Shown here: positions 50,931-62,954 of the stretch, piece by piece | How the letters are laid out: each line of letters starts with the position of its first letter | Position numbering within the stretch: position 1 is the first letter of the stretch | Program-made: the position numbers and the translations under genes | The notes under the pieces: generated by a model | The model's input: only the letters and a program-made list of their open reading frames with translations | What the model was told of the DNA's origin: nothing | Databases searched by the model: none | NCBI GenBank assembly: GCA_904063045.1 | Contig: CAJFCJ010000019.1 | Location: forward strand, 1,565,700-1,629,699 | Direction: 5' to 3' | Length of the DNA stretch: 64,000 bases | Source: Dimorphilus gyrociliatus | Taxonomy: Eukaryota; Annelida; Polychaeta; Dinophilidae

Positions 50931-52363
50931 CTAAACAATTAATGACAGATTAACGTTGAAATAAACTTTTCGATCGGAATACAATTTTAGTTTTTTACGT
51001 CGATTATCAACAGGTTTTTTATAGAGCTCTAAAGAGACGCGTTTATCATTCATATCGTCCCTTTCTATATAAGTCCAACATTTTGTACTGGTTGACTTTT
51101 TTTTTGGCTTATAGTGGCAAAATTCGAAGAAAACAGCAAATCCAAGCGGTAAAAATTCGATTGGTTTTTGAAGATAGACTGTTTGATTGAATATTATACA
51201 ATCATTTTCTACTCTATGGGAAGACGGTGTCCTTTGCGTGATGGATACATTTACTCCATTCTGATCTGTTAATTAATATAAATTTGTTAGATTTCGCTAG
51301 ATGAAAAAGATTTAACTATTAATCTTAACTATCTTTCTTTTATATACCTTTTACTGATACAGATATAAAAGGATCTATATATTTATAAGATGACTTTAGC
51401 GCAATTTTTTCAATAACTATACCCAAAGTCGTCTTTCCTGGAAAGGATGGAGGGGCTGGAAGTAAATTTCCTCTACCTAAATTAAACATATTTCCATAGT
51501 TAAAAATAAATAGAAATGTTCAAATAACGGTTATTATAATTCGTTTAAATGTAATAATTACAACTGCCTAACAGGCTACTGTTGTTGGTTCCTTCAGAAT
51601 CTGGATCGTTTTCTTGTAAATTTGGCAAACATATCGTTACCGTGGAAACGCTAACGACATCTGTTGGGAAATTGGACCGAATTTGATGATCATTTTTCAT
51701 TAGCTTAAAATCTGTTTCGAGGAGAGAAAAAATAGGAAAATATTAATATCACTTTTTATGACAAGTGTTCTATTTCTTTAAAGAAAAATATGCCAACTTT
51801 CGGAAATCAGTTTCATATCTTGTAGTGTTATAGCTTTAGACGTCGCTTCCGTGCTCTGTATTAAATTAATTTTCAAGAAAGGATGTGTTAGCCTAGAGGC
51901 ACTTGGGTGCCGGGGTTGTAAAGAAGTATAGCTATACCTCTAGATCTTTTATCCTCAATTTAAGACAGGAAACGAATTTGGAGAGAAATTTCTATTCAAA
52001 GGTGGAACCTTTAGTTCAAATAGAAAATCTATAAATTTATTGTTTTAATACCTTTTCATGTCCTGTAAATAATTCAGTTGTAGGGTAAGATTCTTGTTCA
52101 ATTTGTTGAGAAATTCTGGAAAGAAAGGCGAAGGGGATTAATTTTTCTCCTTATTATCATAAATATTCACGTGGGACTTGTGTTGTATCTAATAGTGCGT
52201 TGTTTTGTTTTCTTTTTATCGATAAACTATACCTTTTATAGATATCTTCAGCTACTAACGGTTCACCCCATGTATCACAGTCCATAGCCTTTTGAAAGGA
52301 CATTAGCCAAGATGATAGAATCGCACTTCGGGCAGTCTTCCTAATTTCCTCTTCGTCTGACAT
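50931..52363 (-). CDS. AIDA: AIDA (axin interactor, dorsalization-associated) homologue
   Basis: Cytosolic protein known in vertebrates as an axin binder that antagonises JNK-dependent dorsalisation; it also carries a C2-like lipid-binding domain. Start ATG 52363 (MSDEEEIRKTARSAIL), with SWLMSFQKAMDCDTWGEPL matching the family's RWGASF...FDSWGQLVEAID region. Short middle exons carry ISQQIEQESYPTTELF and STEATSKAITLQDMKL. The C2-like domain is the best-conserved part: TLGIVIEKIALK, YIDPFISVSVKDQNG, then FFEFCHYKPKKKSTSTKCW and ELYKKPVDNRRKKLKL. Stop TAG 50931-50933. Six or seven exons with all visible junctions in frame. A structured 50-base element lies in the intron near 51900. Confidence 0.88.
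51893..51943. other. Compact inverted-repeat element in an AIDA intron
   Basis: CTAGAGG at 51893-51899 pairs with CCTCTAG at 51937-51943. Inside are GGCAC-TTGG-GTGCC (51898-51911) and the perfect palindrome GTATAGCTATAC (51926-51937). The outer stem and the inner hairpins share a few bases, so alternative folds compete. Locally GC-rich in AT-rich surroundings. No known RNA family recognised. Confidence 0.45.
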
Positions 52364-53532
52364 ATTGTCTACTTACGACACGGAATGAAAATCTAATTGC
52401 GATAAATACATATGTACTTCTAACCTTAAATAAATATAAAAGTGTATACTATACCCTCTTCCTTCACATACATTCAATATATAAATAATATATTCTTTAA
52501 ATAAATATAAGATAGCTCCACATGTAATTACGACTCCAGATGTAAATGTAACCAGTATATTCTATCTTCTATATAGTCTTGGCGCAATTTTTTACACCTG
52601 AGTACTTTTCGTTCCTTTAAAATATAGTTATTTCACGATAGATTTTGAGTGGTTTTTTTTCCACCGGAATGTAGCTTCCATCTAGTAAAAATCAAAGACC
52701 GTACTCGGTGCCCATGGTTTCCATATTGACAGAAATCAATGCTGGTGCGCCTTGATTGATTACGTAGGCCTATTAGCCTCTTTTATTTCTTTTCCCATTC
52801 CCCCCCCCCCCCCCCCCTTTCCTTCTCCGCTAGTAATTTTAGTTGTTTTACTACTACCATTGTAAATAGTAAATATACATAAAAATAAAGAGAAAGTAAT
52901 TATTTTTCATTAATAATAAATTCTAATATGCGTTATATTTGATTAGTGTTAGTGGAGTCGTAGGAGGTCTAATTATTAAATACGCTGTTAACAGGTGTAT
53001 CTTGATATCCTTAATTAATTGTTTGTCATATTAATTACTAAAGAATTTTCTTTTTTAAAGAAACTAATTTTTTTTATCGTATAGAACGTAGGAAAAATAT
53101 TTTTTTTGGAGTAAAAAACTTCGCATTTGTAACCTTTATAAAGTCCATAATAAATAAAAAAACAAAACAATGAAGCCAGTAGGAGCGTATACGAACTTGC
53201 TAGTGTGTTTTTTATATATGTATATACAGTGTAACAGAAAATCTAACTTGAAGGAAAAAAACGAGAAAAAAACAACGTAGAATCGAACTACACGTTATTT
53301 TCTATTCTTCTTAACGCAAATTATTCTAAATAGATGGCAGGTAAACTACATTAAAAACTAAGAATATGGAGAATAAAGGGCAACTAAGTGCTCTGACAAG
53401 GGACAAACGAGATTGCATAAGTTTCTTTTTACGTGATCAAGTCTAAAATATACATTATATGTGGTATTGTGTGTATATACTAATATATATAATGTATATA
53501 AATTTATACTAATAGATTTTTATAGTATAATT
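52364..53532. other. Intergenic AIDA to zinc-finger gene, with a 17-18 C run
   Basis: 1.17 kb. The poly-C run lies at 52800-52817. A less AT-rich patch at 52640-52790 contains GTGCCCATGGTTTC, an imperfect X-box-like sequence at about 52708-52721, and may be the AIDA promoter. The stretch beyond 53000 is probably 3' UTR of the zinc-finger gene. Confidence 0.5.
52800..52817. repeat. Poly-C homopolymer
   Basis: 17-18 consecutive C. The exact length may be a sequencing uncertainty. Confidence 0.9.
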
Positions 53533-55038
53533 TTATTCATTAGAGAGCGTAAACTGTTGTAAATATGAATTTAATTGCTCTTGTGTCAAATGAAAAACAT
53601 CTTGAGGCAGAGAATTTGTTGATACACTCTCTTCTATACCATTCGTTTGATTATTTTGAACGTTTGGTGCAATATTGCCAGAAACTCTTAGATCGGATAG
53701 AGGTGGTTGACAGTCTTTAGATAATTTATGAACGCCTTGCAAGTGACGCCTTAAAACTGAAGCATCTTTAAAGGTGTATGAACACTGTGAGCATTTGTAT
53801 GGCTTTTCACCAGAATGAATTCTTTTGTGACGTTCAAGAGAATGCTTTTGCATAAATTTTTTAAAGCAGACATCGCACGAAAATTCTAGAATTGATTGGT
53901 GAATTTTTAAATGAACTCTTAAGCTAGTTGCATGCTTAAATTTTTTCTCACAACTTGTACAAGGATAGGGAAAGTCGTCACGGTGAATTCTTTCGTGTTT
54001 TTTTAAGTCGGTACCACGTTCGAACCTCTTGCCACAGGTTGAGCAGCAATGCTTTTTTTCTACTAGATCTCCACTATGTAATTTCAGATGATGCTTTAAT
54101 GAATGCTTTTGTCTGAATGATTTAGAGCAAATTCCACACTTTAAAGTTATAGTGCGCTTTTCATGAACGGTACGAAAGTGGGATTGGAGATTTTGTTTGC
54201 TTGAATAGGATTTTGGACAAGATAAGCAATTAAATCGAGGTTGAGGTAATGATGTTTCCGAATGCGAGCTCATATGCTTTTTTAATGTGTCTAATTCCCG
54301 GTATTGATTATCGCAAATTGAACACTGATAACGTTCAATATGCTTTTGTCCATGCTTCATTAATTCTACGCTGAAGGCGAACGTTGATTCACAAAGTGGA
54401 CATGTGTATCTTCTGGCGACATGGTTTCTAATACAATGTTTTTCTGTTACCGTTCGAGAACGGAAACTTTGTTCACAAGATTTGCATTTAAAAATCGATG
54501 GGTTGGATTCATCTACTATGTATTGTTCTCCTTCCAATACTTTGGTTGTATCTTTATCAATATTTTCAACAATCACTCTCAAACGATCATTTAAAGAATC
54601 AATTACTTCTTTGTCTTCCATTATACATTCGCTTTCTAGTTCTTTAGTATAAGCAAAAATTTTTCCTATAGGATCATCATTATTAAGCACGCCTTTTCTG
54701 CCTTTTGGATTTCTTGGTGTTTTATTATTAAGAAATTTCGATACGTTTCTTAGGTCGTCGGCGGATTTTACAACAAATTCTGCATCAGTTTTTTGGCATG
54801 AAAGTACTCTATCTTCAGTAGACTCGGGCAGTTTTTGAAAAAATGCCTTTAGGACTTCGTGCGCTTTAACTATTGATTCTAAACTTCCCTCCAGATGATA
54901 GAGACAGTTGCTAGGAGTGCTATACAACTCTACTCCACAGTCTTTTAGAGATGATAACAAAACAGTAGATATTTCACTTGATTGCTTAGGTAGAAGATTT
55001 TCCGGTAGTTTTGCGACAACATTAGCAAAAAAAGACAT
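53533..55038 (-). CDS. C2H2 zinc-finger protein with nine fingers, 501 aa, single exon
   Basis: Probable DNA-binding transcription factor. One open frame from ATG 55038 (MSFFANVVAKLP) to the stop at 53533. The N-terminal 175 residues have no recognised domain (no BTB, KRAB or SET) and include a Lys/Arg patch NPKGRKG. Nine C2H2 fingers then follow, starting CKSCEQSF, CPLCESTF, CSICDNQY, CLSCPKSY, CGICSKSF, CSTCGKRF, CTSCEKKF, CDVCFKKF and CSQCSYTF. Only the linker before the last finger is a canonical HSGEKPYKC. The others are non-standard, so fingers may not all contact DNA in one array. The C-terminal 70 residues are Ser/Asn/Gln-rich. Orthology cannot be assigned. Lack of introns is usual for this class but notable among intron-rich neighbours. 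Confidence 0.88.
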   Translation of the reverse strand: MSFFANVVAKLPENLLPKQSSEISTVLLSSLKDCGVELYSTPSNCLYHLEGSLESIVKAHEVLKAFFQKLPESTEDRVLSCQKTDAEFVVKSADDLRNVSKFLNNKTPRNPKGRKGVLNNDDPIGKIFAYTKELESECIMEDKEVIDSLNDRLRVIVENIDKDTTKVLEGEQYIVDESNPSIFKCKSCEQSFRSRTVTEKHCIRNHVARRYTCPLCESTFAFSVELMKHGQKHIERYQCSICDNQYRELDTLKKHMSSHSETSLPQPRFNCLSCPKSYSSKQNLQSHFRTVHEKRTITLKCGICSKSFRQKHSLKHHLKLHSGDLVEKKHCCSTCGKRFERGTDLKKHERIHRDDFPYPCTSCEKKFKHATSLRVHLKIHQSILEFSCDVCFKKFMQKHSLERHKRIHSGEKPYKCSQCSYTFKDASVLRRHLQGVHKLSKDCQPPLSDLRVSGNIAPNVQNNQTNGIEESVSTNSLPQDVFHLTQEQLNSYLQQFTLSNE

Positions 55039-56624
55039 TACGTCAATAAGGAATATCTTTGCAGTATTCAGGCTAGATCATTACTCTCGTTTTTAGAGAT
55101 GTAAATTTCCAATCATATAAAAGACGATAATAGGGGGATTTGTTGGAATGCAGTAAAGTTTTCGTAAAAAATTAGTGGTAGGGCAATCCATCAATTAAAA
55201 AGCCATTTCAACTAAGTGTATAATAATAGCGCATAAATTTATGTGTATGCTTAACTAGAATATCAATAGTTCATTCATCGGCACGAAAATAATAAGATTA
55301 GTAGAGACCTCTATCGTTCAATAACAAAAAAAAAAAACTATTCACAATGAGCAAATGTACGTTAAACGACGGATTTCAATACTTAAGCTTTTTGTACGAA
55401 ATGAAAGGAAAGGAAGTTTAATATGTTAGCGATTATTTTTTAAATTTAAATTAATCGAACCATTCAATAAAACATTTAAATCAGAGAACTTGAACTAGTG
55501 ACTTGAAAGTCTTTTTAACACATTTTACTTAACGAATAATAACAAAGGAGAAAACTTTTATGATGTATTTGTCCGATATTTAGTTCAATCTCTACTTAAA
55601 AATTCAAAAGTATTTGTTGTAAATGCGATATATGTTTTTATATTAACGCTCTGTCTCTTGATTCTCTTGACTGCACGTGTTTCCTTTCTTTTCATAGTCC
55701 TTGCAATAGAAAAAGTACGTGTAAATTTAAAATATAAAAATATATTAGTACAGTCATAAAAAACTTTATAGATACTTTCATATACGAATATAATATTTCA
55801 CAATCGAAATATCTACTATACCTTGAAACTTTCAAGTATATTTACGTGTTTTCTTTTGTTTCTCCCCATTTAATTTGCTTTTATGCAAGAAGGAAAAATA
55901 GATTAAGTAATTGCATAGTTGTTTTTTAGTATACGATATAACTTAGGCGAAGATCTTTCATGTTTTGCTTTTCTTTCTAGCTATTTAAAGCTCATTACTT
56001 AAGTTATATTAATACTTGAAATCTATATATATATATATATATATACTGCATATAATGCCATTGCGTTTTGATTTCTATGAATTATTCTTATTTCTTCTTT
56101 ATGAATTCTATATATGATAATACAATTTCATTCCTTTGTATTCCTGCCTTTTCTATAAGAAATTTCTAGAGCTGGTAGAAAATCTTCGTAAACGTTTTCA
56201 TTTGTTTATTCAATTTTAAAGGGCAAAGAAGCTGTCCAAGGGAAAGAAAGCTATTTTTTTAGTTTATCATTTTCCTTTCGTTTTCAAGAGAAAATTGTAG
56301 ATATCTCTATCAATAAACATTTTCATTGGTTTCATTTAACGCTAAAAGCAAAGAATATATCCGAGGGAGAGGCAGCTTATTTTCTTATGAATATTTATAT
56401 TATTAAGTTTACAATTATTTAAATATTTGATATGTAAACTCATTAAATATATAAGTAAACATATGTATAAATATATATATATTAAAGTATAAATTTATAG
56501 CAATTTGACGCTGAGTTTTCAAGTAGGCTGAGAAAGTATAAAAAAATAAAAAAAAGAATGAACAACAAGAAAAAAAAAATAGTCTATGAAAATTGTTTTA
56601 AGCGCAAACAATAATAATTTCGTT
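55039..56624. other. Intergenic zinc-finger gene to DCAF17
   Basis: 1.59 kb of AT-rich DNA with a (TA)n tract at 56023-56045. No gene is supported. The left end is the 5' flank of the zinc-finger gene; the right end is the DCAF17 3' UTR. Confidence 0.5.
56023..56045. repeat. (TA)n tract followed by TACTGCATATA
   Basis: Perfect TA run that ends in a one-base variant of the TATACTGTATA motif seen elsewhere in the window. Confidence 0.85.
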
Positions 56625-58936
56625 TTACTTGATAGCTTTCTTTTCTGTCCTTACTCCCGAGTATTTCCTATTAAATTTATAAAGGTAGCAATGACTGCGA
56701 CCAGATGTCACATTGACAAGATGTATAAACGTTTCAATGTCAAAGATAATTTCGTGCTCCGCGCTTTCGTCCCATTTTTCTTCCAAGGGGAAACTTGTCA
56801 ACAGAGAACCGTTATTATCGTCGTACAAGGAAAGAACACATTCACTGGTTCTTTCATCTAATACAACCAGATATAATACTTCCAAATCATCTTCATAGCC
56901 CATTAGTGGTATAATCTTAAAGGAGAGAATGCATTAGTCAAAAATGTCAGGATTATATTTGAAAAAGATAATAATCATCGGAATATAACAAAAAAAATTG
57001 ATAACCTTTTGATAATTATGAATAATTCCATCTTTCTTCGTTGATTTTATAAGTCGCCCTGATGATGTATACTAGTAGCCAATAAAGAGATATTAGTCTT
57101 TAAAACAATATATCATATATAAGATATACAACTTTCTGTTCTTCGCTTTGCTCAGGAGGAGATGCCGTAATTGTGTAAGACTCTTTAAATTCGTCTGTCC
57201 CATGACTCTGCTTTAGGCATCTTAAAAGAAATAAAAGAAAATGATAGAATAAAGATGATTAGTGCTTTAGTATTTATCCATTGTTTATTTGTTCTTGTTT
57301 TGTTTTTTTCATACCGAACAAGATGATAATTTGTAAAGATTATCCGTCCCGATTCGTCCGAATGGAAATTACACTTGTCATCTTCAATAAAATTCTTACC
57401 AGTTGGAATTTCTATTACCTACATAAGTATAATTATATAAAATTCTAAAAACACAAACATTTAAATAATTCTCACAAGTGTTCTATTTCTCAAGGTTTCT
57501 ATTTTAAAATGATTTTCATGCATACATATATATGAGTAGGGAAAACCTCCAATTTCGAAGGAATGCTTCTCACTAAGGACATCAAATAAAGGTGGTGGAA
57601 GATCTGCATAGAAATCATTATCAAACTGAACAAGTAAAAATAACACAAACCATCGCAACTAATATTAAACGGAAGACCATCTTCATCACTTCCGACAACT
57701 CCATTAAACTCGGGACAAAATTCCCCCAATTCAGCGTCGAATCTTTTACCCTATTGCAAAGAGAAAGAAAAAAAAATAAGAGAAATTAATCCAAGTTAAT
57801 TAACTATTAAAGAATATTTATTACTTTTTTAAGAATATCGCGAAAATCATAAATTAGTATTGTACTAGGACTCTTCATTACCAAGAGTAGATCAAAACTA
57901 ACAAGAATATCAACGATATTATCTATAATCTATAAATATGAAGAAAAAGATGTTTTCTTTTATTATTATTAATAAATAATTAGATATTTATATAATAGTA
58001 TTCTTACAGGAAAACTCCATAATCCGACGAATGCAAAAGGTTTTACTTGAAAAAAACCTAATACTTTTCTCTTGACAAATTTTTTCTTCTGCAAGGAAGA
58101 TGCTCCCCCTGGCTAATTTTCGTACAGAGCTTTATAAATGCAGAGACTCTGTAAATTAGGGAAAGTAAAATTTACCTGATTTTCACTTTGCCACCTAAAA
58201 CTTTTCGAATGAATAGCGATTGTTTTTTGATTAACATTCCATTGAATATCTCTAAATTCGAATTGCTTATGGAGAAATACCCTTCTAAGCACTTTTCCAG
58301 TATGCCAATCAATCTCGTATAAACATTTTTTTGTAAGAACATACATAACTGCAGGATATGATATTCCGTAGTCATCCCTCTGTAAAACGTTGAGATAAAT
58401 TTTATTTCTTAAGAGATGGCTATACTGAGTCGAAATAGCTTATGTATACTTACTGATATACTCGTTGATGATATGATATTTATTATCTTTTTACCATGTA
58501 AATTTAGTTTATAAAGACGTCGAGGTCCCCTTTCAGTTCCTGCCCTATACATTTACATATCTTTAAATATAATCTTAATATATATATAATGAAATATCTA
58601 CCAATGATATACTTGGTTGTAATGACTAAAGTATAGTCTCGAACTGGATAGATTTGTTATTAGTTATTATTAGAAAAGATTGTAATAGAATATACTTTTC
58701 ATGATGAATTTTAGATGATGAAGATTTAGACCAAACTTTTTGAAATTTTGCAGTTTCCTTTTCAATGAACAGTAAGTAATAACGATAATAGAGTATTTTA
58801 GTCAACTTACATCACAAACGAGTCTCTTGAGCATTGAAACATTTTTTCTCGTTACCTTTCCGGTTAGATACTCTTTATTAATAATACTTTGGCATATATT
58901 TCGCGGTTTTTTAGATCTAGCCGATGGAAAACTCAT
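56625..58936 (-). CDS. DCAF17: DDB1- and CUL4-associated factor 17 homologue
   Basis: Substrate-receptor candidate of CUL4-DDB1 ubiquitin ligases; in humans, loss causes Woodhouse-Sakati syndrome. Start ATG 58936 (MSFPSARSKKPRNIC), leading to MLKRLVCD, which matches human GILRALVCQE. Next exon ETAKFQKVWSKS. The exon near 58150-58370 has YEIDWHTGKVLRRVFLHKQFEFRDI-type sequence, aligning with RISATTGKILEKIYLAPYCKFR. The exon near 57500-57720 has DEDGLPFNI, then DLPPPLFDVLSEKHSFEIGG, matching GIPCNIKITDMPPLLFEV and AFQIGGHPW. The last exon YEDDLEVLYLVV, NGSLLTSFPLEEKWDESAEHE ends at the stop 56625. About ten exons, introns mostly 50-110 bp. Order and spacing match human DCAF17 (520 aa) over the whole length. 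Confidence 0.9.
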
Positions 58937-59751
58937 GTTAAAAGGAGCCGTGGTTAACGGTCAACTACCGGTTTCTACTTTCAATTTGAGGAGTGTCACG
59001 TTAAACAAAAAAATTTTTTTTTTAATACTTTCAAAAAAAAAATGAAAGAAAGTAAAGAATCTATATTGCAAATATTATACGTTAATTTGACATATTACAT
59101 TTATTATTGATTTAAAGTTAAAGACTGAGAGTACTAATTAGACACAACAGCACACATTCTTTTTACATTTTGTACCGATTCTAACACGTAAAAACAGAAC
59201 AGAAATACAACGTTATTTTTTTATTTATACAATATAAAATGAAAACAGAAAAGTATTATATAATTGGCAGAACATCTGAGTAGGAGAGAGAAAGGGAAAA
59301 GGATAATTGACCAATTTCCGGCTGCATTTTTCATATATGGATACTATACACACATATTGCATACAGTATATATATATACATATATATGTATATATTAATA
59401 GTGATACAAATTTAAATGTATTCTCTCTTGATGCTTTCTTTTGTCCAGTATATTTGTCTTTTCTTCTTTAAATCAACTTTTATCAAATACATCAATACTT
59501 GTTATTATTATTTCATGGAATATTTATAGAACTTGATCCATTTCTTTTGTTAGCTAGGATATTTTTATAAGAACAGGAAAGGAAAAAAGATAGAGCGAGG
59601 GGAAGAAAAAAACACGGGACTGCGGGTTATTTTGATAATCAATAACTGCTGGCTAACGTTAAAAATAATCTTTTTTACGGATAGAAGAATCTTATAGAAC
59701 ATAGTTATTCTATAGTTCTTTCATTGTTTTACATTTAAGTTCTGTTTTTAT
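58937..59751. other. Intergenic DCAF17 to carbonic anhydrase
   Basis: 815 bp, AT-rich. A CATACAGTATATATATATAC-type stretch lies near 59360-59380. The 58937-58990 part is the DCAF17 5' flank; the rest is probably carbonic anhydrase 3' UTR. Confidence 0.5.
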
Positions 59752-61167
59752 CTAAAGGATTAGCAACATTAATAAATTTAGGATGGATATGATAACCAAT
59801 GCATAATGGTTTTGTTGGCCAGAATTTGGATTTAAGTTCAAATCGGCCAGATAAGTTGTACGACCGTTTAGAGGTTGAGTTTTCCTGTAGTTGTTTAAGA
59901 GTAGCCCATTCGAGTTATCTTTGCCATCGTACATCGTATACAAGTGCTCGAGCTAAAATAACCAGCAAATATATAATATGTATTGAAGAAATTAATGTAA
60001 ATACGTTTAATAATATTTTGCTTACTTGTTCCTGTGAGATGTAAACGGGTTCTGTAAACAACGTCCAGGTTACAGTTTCGTGACAAGGAGGAACTGTAAG
60101 GCTTCCCTGATACCTGATAACTTTATTTCTATCCTCTGGGAATAGGTTAATAAATGGAAATTCGGGTATATCTACGGTTTTTTCTGTGAAATTTCGTAGA
60201 AAGAAAGAAAGAAAGAGAAACAGTTAATTTTATTTAGTTTTTCTCCCTCAAGTTCCATATCTTACCTTCATAAAGTAATTTTCCAATTTGTTCATCGATT
60301 TTATCGAATACAGCACTTTTTTCTTTGTTAACCTCAATAAATACACCCAAAACAGCCAAGCCATTGTGCTCGGAAGCAGCATCATTTACACTCTTTTTGT
60401 CTAAATGATGATGGACAAAATGCATTTCACCTTTAAACTTTCTTATTGTATTTCCGCTGTTTAAAATATGCTCGCCTTGAGGATTTTCTTTTGTACCTAT
60501 AAATAAATGTCTAAATTAAAGGGTTATAAAAGCCTTTTTCGCAATTGCTTAGAATGGTTCATTAGACATGAAAATAGCTAAGAATAAATAAAAACTGCAA
60601 ACCCCAGTGAAAATGAACATGATCCAATTTGAATTTTCCATTCAGTCCTCCTCCTGATATTATATGATCATGACAAGTTGAAATTTTTATTGAATGGCCA
60701 GTGTGAGTCAGGGTCATGTTACAAGCATGGTTTTCATAACCTTCAAATTTAAATGGTTCAAATTTTGCGGGAACCAAGGCATTTTCATTTATATTAATGG
60801 GAGATTGTTCATCATAACCGCATTTCGCCCATTCTTTATTATTCTTCCAATTATCTTGGTCTGCGAATGAAAATGAGCAATTATATATTATATTTTACCA
60901 TAAGAAGATACCAGCTATAAGGAAGTAGAAGCTAAAGAGGGATAGGGAGGAGGAGGGGGTGGAACAAAGAGCAGGAATATTTAAGATACAATTCATTTAC
61001 CCTTGTAATTCCATTTATCTCTAGACTCTATTTGAAGAAACTGCTGTGTATCTAGGACGAATACGGTTTGAAATATTTAAATAGTTAGAAACAAAGCTGA
61101 TTGTAAATAATTCGACTTAAGGATTAGATGACTTACAAAGAAGAACAAAGAACAAAAAGCGAATCAT
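59752..61167 (-). CDS. Secreted alpha-carbonic anhydrase with C-terminal hydrophobic anchor
   Basis: Alpha-type carbonic anhydrase (CO2 hydration) of the extracellular CA4/CA15-like kind. ATG 61167 begins a signal peptide (MIRFLFFVLL) split by the first intron. The third exon has CGYDEQSPINI, the proton-shuttle His in HTGHSIKIS, and HVHFHWG with two zinc-binding His. The third zinc ligand is in EMHFVHHH. LAVLGVFIEV follows, then SLTVPPCHETVTW with the gate-keeping Thr. The Thr next to it is replaced by Val. Cys in AKCGYD and in VPPCHE should form the disulfide typical of secreted forms. The C-terminus after NPNSGQQNH is hydrophobic (YALVIISILNLLMLLIL), consistent with a GPI signal or a membrane anchor. 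Stop 59752-59754. All catalytic residues are present, so it should be active. Confidence 0.92.
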
Positions 61168-61454
61168 GTTTATCGTTGCTCCAGAATGCACCATATAACA
61201 TACGTTGGGGTATACCTTCTTTAAACTTGCTAGGCTGTAAAGGGCATTGATTTATGCATCAAACTTAGTTCGGATGCTCTTTGATAGAGGGCGTATTTCC
61301 CCTCCCCCCAGTATATACCCAATCTTAATTAGCAATAGCTATAATAAGTATTATTTATTAAAGCTAAAAATTGCTACAAAAGAGATAAAAGCCAAAGGTT
61401 ACATATAAATATATATATATATATATGTATTTATATAAATACAGTATATAAATA

Positions 61455-61484
61455 GGGAGAGAGAGGGAGAGAGAGGGAGAGAGA
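61455..61484. repeat. Three tandem copies of GGGAGAGAGA
   Basis: A 10-base purine unit repeated three times without mismatch, next to ATACAGTATATA at 61439-61450. Confidence 0.85.
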
Positions 61485-61518
61485 TAAGCATATATTATGT
61501 TTATTCCTGAAAATGCAT

Positions 61519-61542
61519 CTATATATATATATATATATATAC
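61519..61542. repeat. (TA)n tract with ACAGCATATA end
   Basis: About eleven TA units, then ACAGCATATATATATATGC, so the tract and its distal half can pair as an imperfect hairpin. Confidence 0.8.
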
Positions 61543-62927
61543 AGCATATATATATATGCGCAAAACGTATACTTTACGTCATAAATATTATTTTTTCAGA
61601 CATATTAATGTTTAATGCTATATGCAAAATATCCAAAGCGTCTAAAGAGATGAAATTAATAATTCTTTCTTATAGATTTACCTTGTAATATAAAGAATCT
61701 TTAAGAAGGTGTGGCTATATAACTGTAGATTTTCTATTTTTAGTAAATGTAGCGAAAAAGTAGTTTGTTTAAAGGAATTAGCCACTTTTTTCACCTACTC
61801 AACGTCTCTGTTTCCTTTTCCCTTTACTTTTTTCATTTTTCTCAATGCGTTTCTCTTTTAAAGATAATTTGAGTGAAGTTGAAAAAAAAAACCTTTGGCA
61901 TTACCAAAGATTTTCCATTTTAATACTATAAAACGCTAATTACTTTGTAAGATAATTCCTCACTCCCGCTTTGATTTTGAAAGGAGCTGAAGTGAAAAAT
62001 ACAATACATTTTCCATCTTATAATCGCTAGAAATCTCACTCCAAAGTCAGATATATTAAATAACAAAGATTCATAAATTTTGTATATTTATATAAATATG
62101 TATTCAATTATAATAAAACACTTATTAACAGGTTGTTTTATGTTTATGTATTATTTGGCTGATGGTATAAAAAATTGTGTTATTTCACTGCACAAAATAG
62201 TGAATATCCTATCAATTTGTCTAATATTGCGCGTGTAAACACTTGTTAAAAGTGCTAACTTGATTATTCCAATAATGCACTGGCAAATCTATATATATAT
62301 ATATATACATTAGAATATATATAAATAGTATATTTGATATATTCTTTTTTGTAGCTTTTTATTACTTTATTTTAAACTGTCAATCTGTCAATTTATTAGT
62401 ACGAAATAGGAAATTCTATATATTTCAGTGTAATTTTTGTTGAATAAAGTCGGCTAAAAATGAAAAATAAAGCGCATTTATAATGTTTTTTTCCAAATGA
62501 ATTGAAGTAAAAAGATGGAAGAAGGAATAAATGACATAGACATATTGCTAATATTTTTTTTAGGAACAGAACTATATGAAAGAAAGAAGCATGTGCTATG
62601 TGGATAATCATTAGGAAAATTTGCTAATTAATATATATTAAAATAGATAAGAAAATTAATCTAATAATTATATATATTTATATATTAAATGATAAAGGAA
62701 AAAGGTATATATATATATACTGTATATAGTGTTTTTCATCACTCACATCTTATTAATGCACATTATATATTTTTAAATTAAAAAAGCCGTTATAGATTTA
62801 AATTCTATTTCCTTTAATTCCATTATACATGAACCAGAGATTAAAAAGTTAATCAATAAAAGAAAATCACGTCTTTATTTATAATTCAGATACAAGAGTA
62901 TAATTATGATATAATAAACTTTCTCTT

Positions 62928-62954
62928 TATATATATATATATATATACTGTATA
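62928..62954. repeat. (TA)n tract ending in TATACTGTATA
   Basis: A TA run that passes directly into the TATACTGTATA 11-mer at 62944-62954. Two further copies are at 62716-62726 and 63012-63022. Confidence 0.8.

Noticed and set aside
53275-53345. Possible minus-strand tRNA: a T-arm-like TGTAG-TTCGATT-CTACG
   Set aside because: No matching acceptor stem, D-arm or A-box at the right distance.
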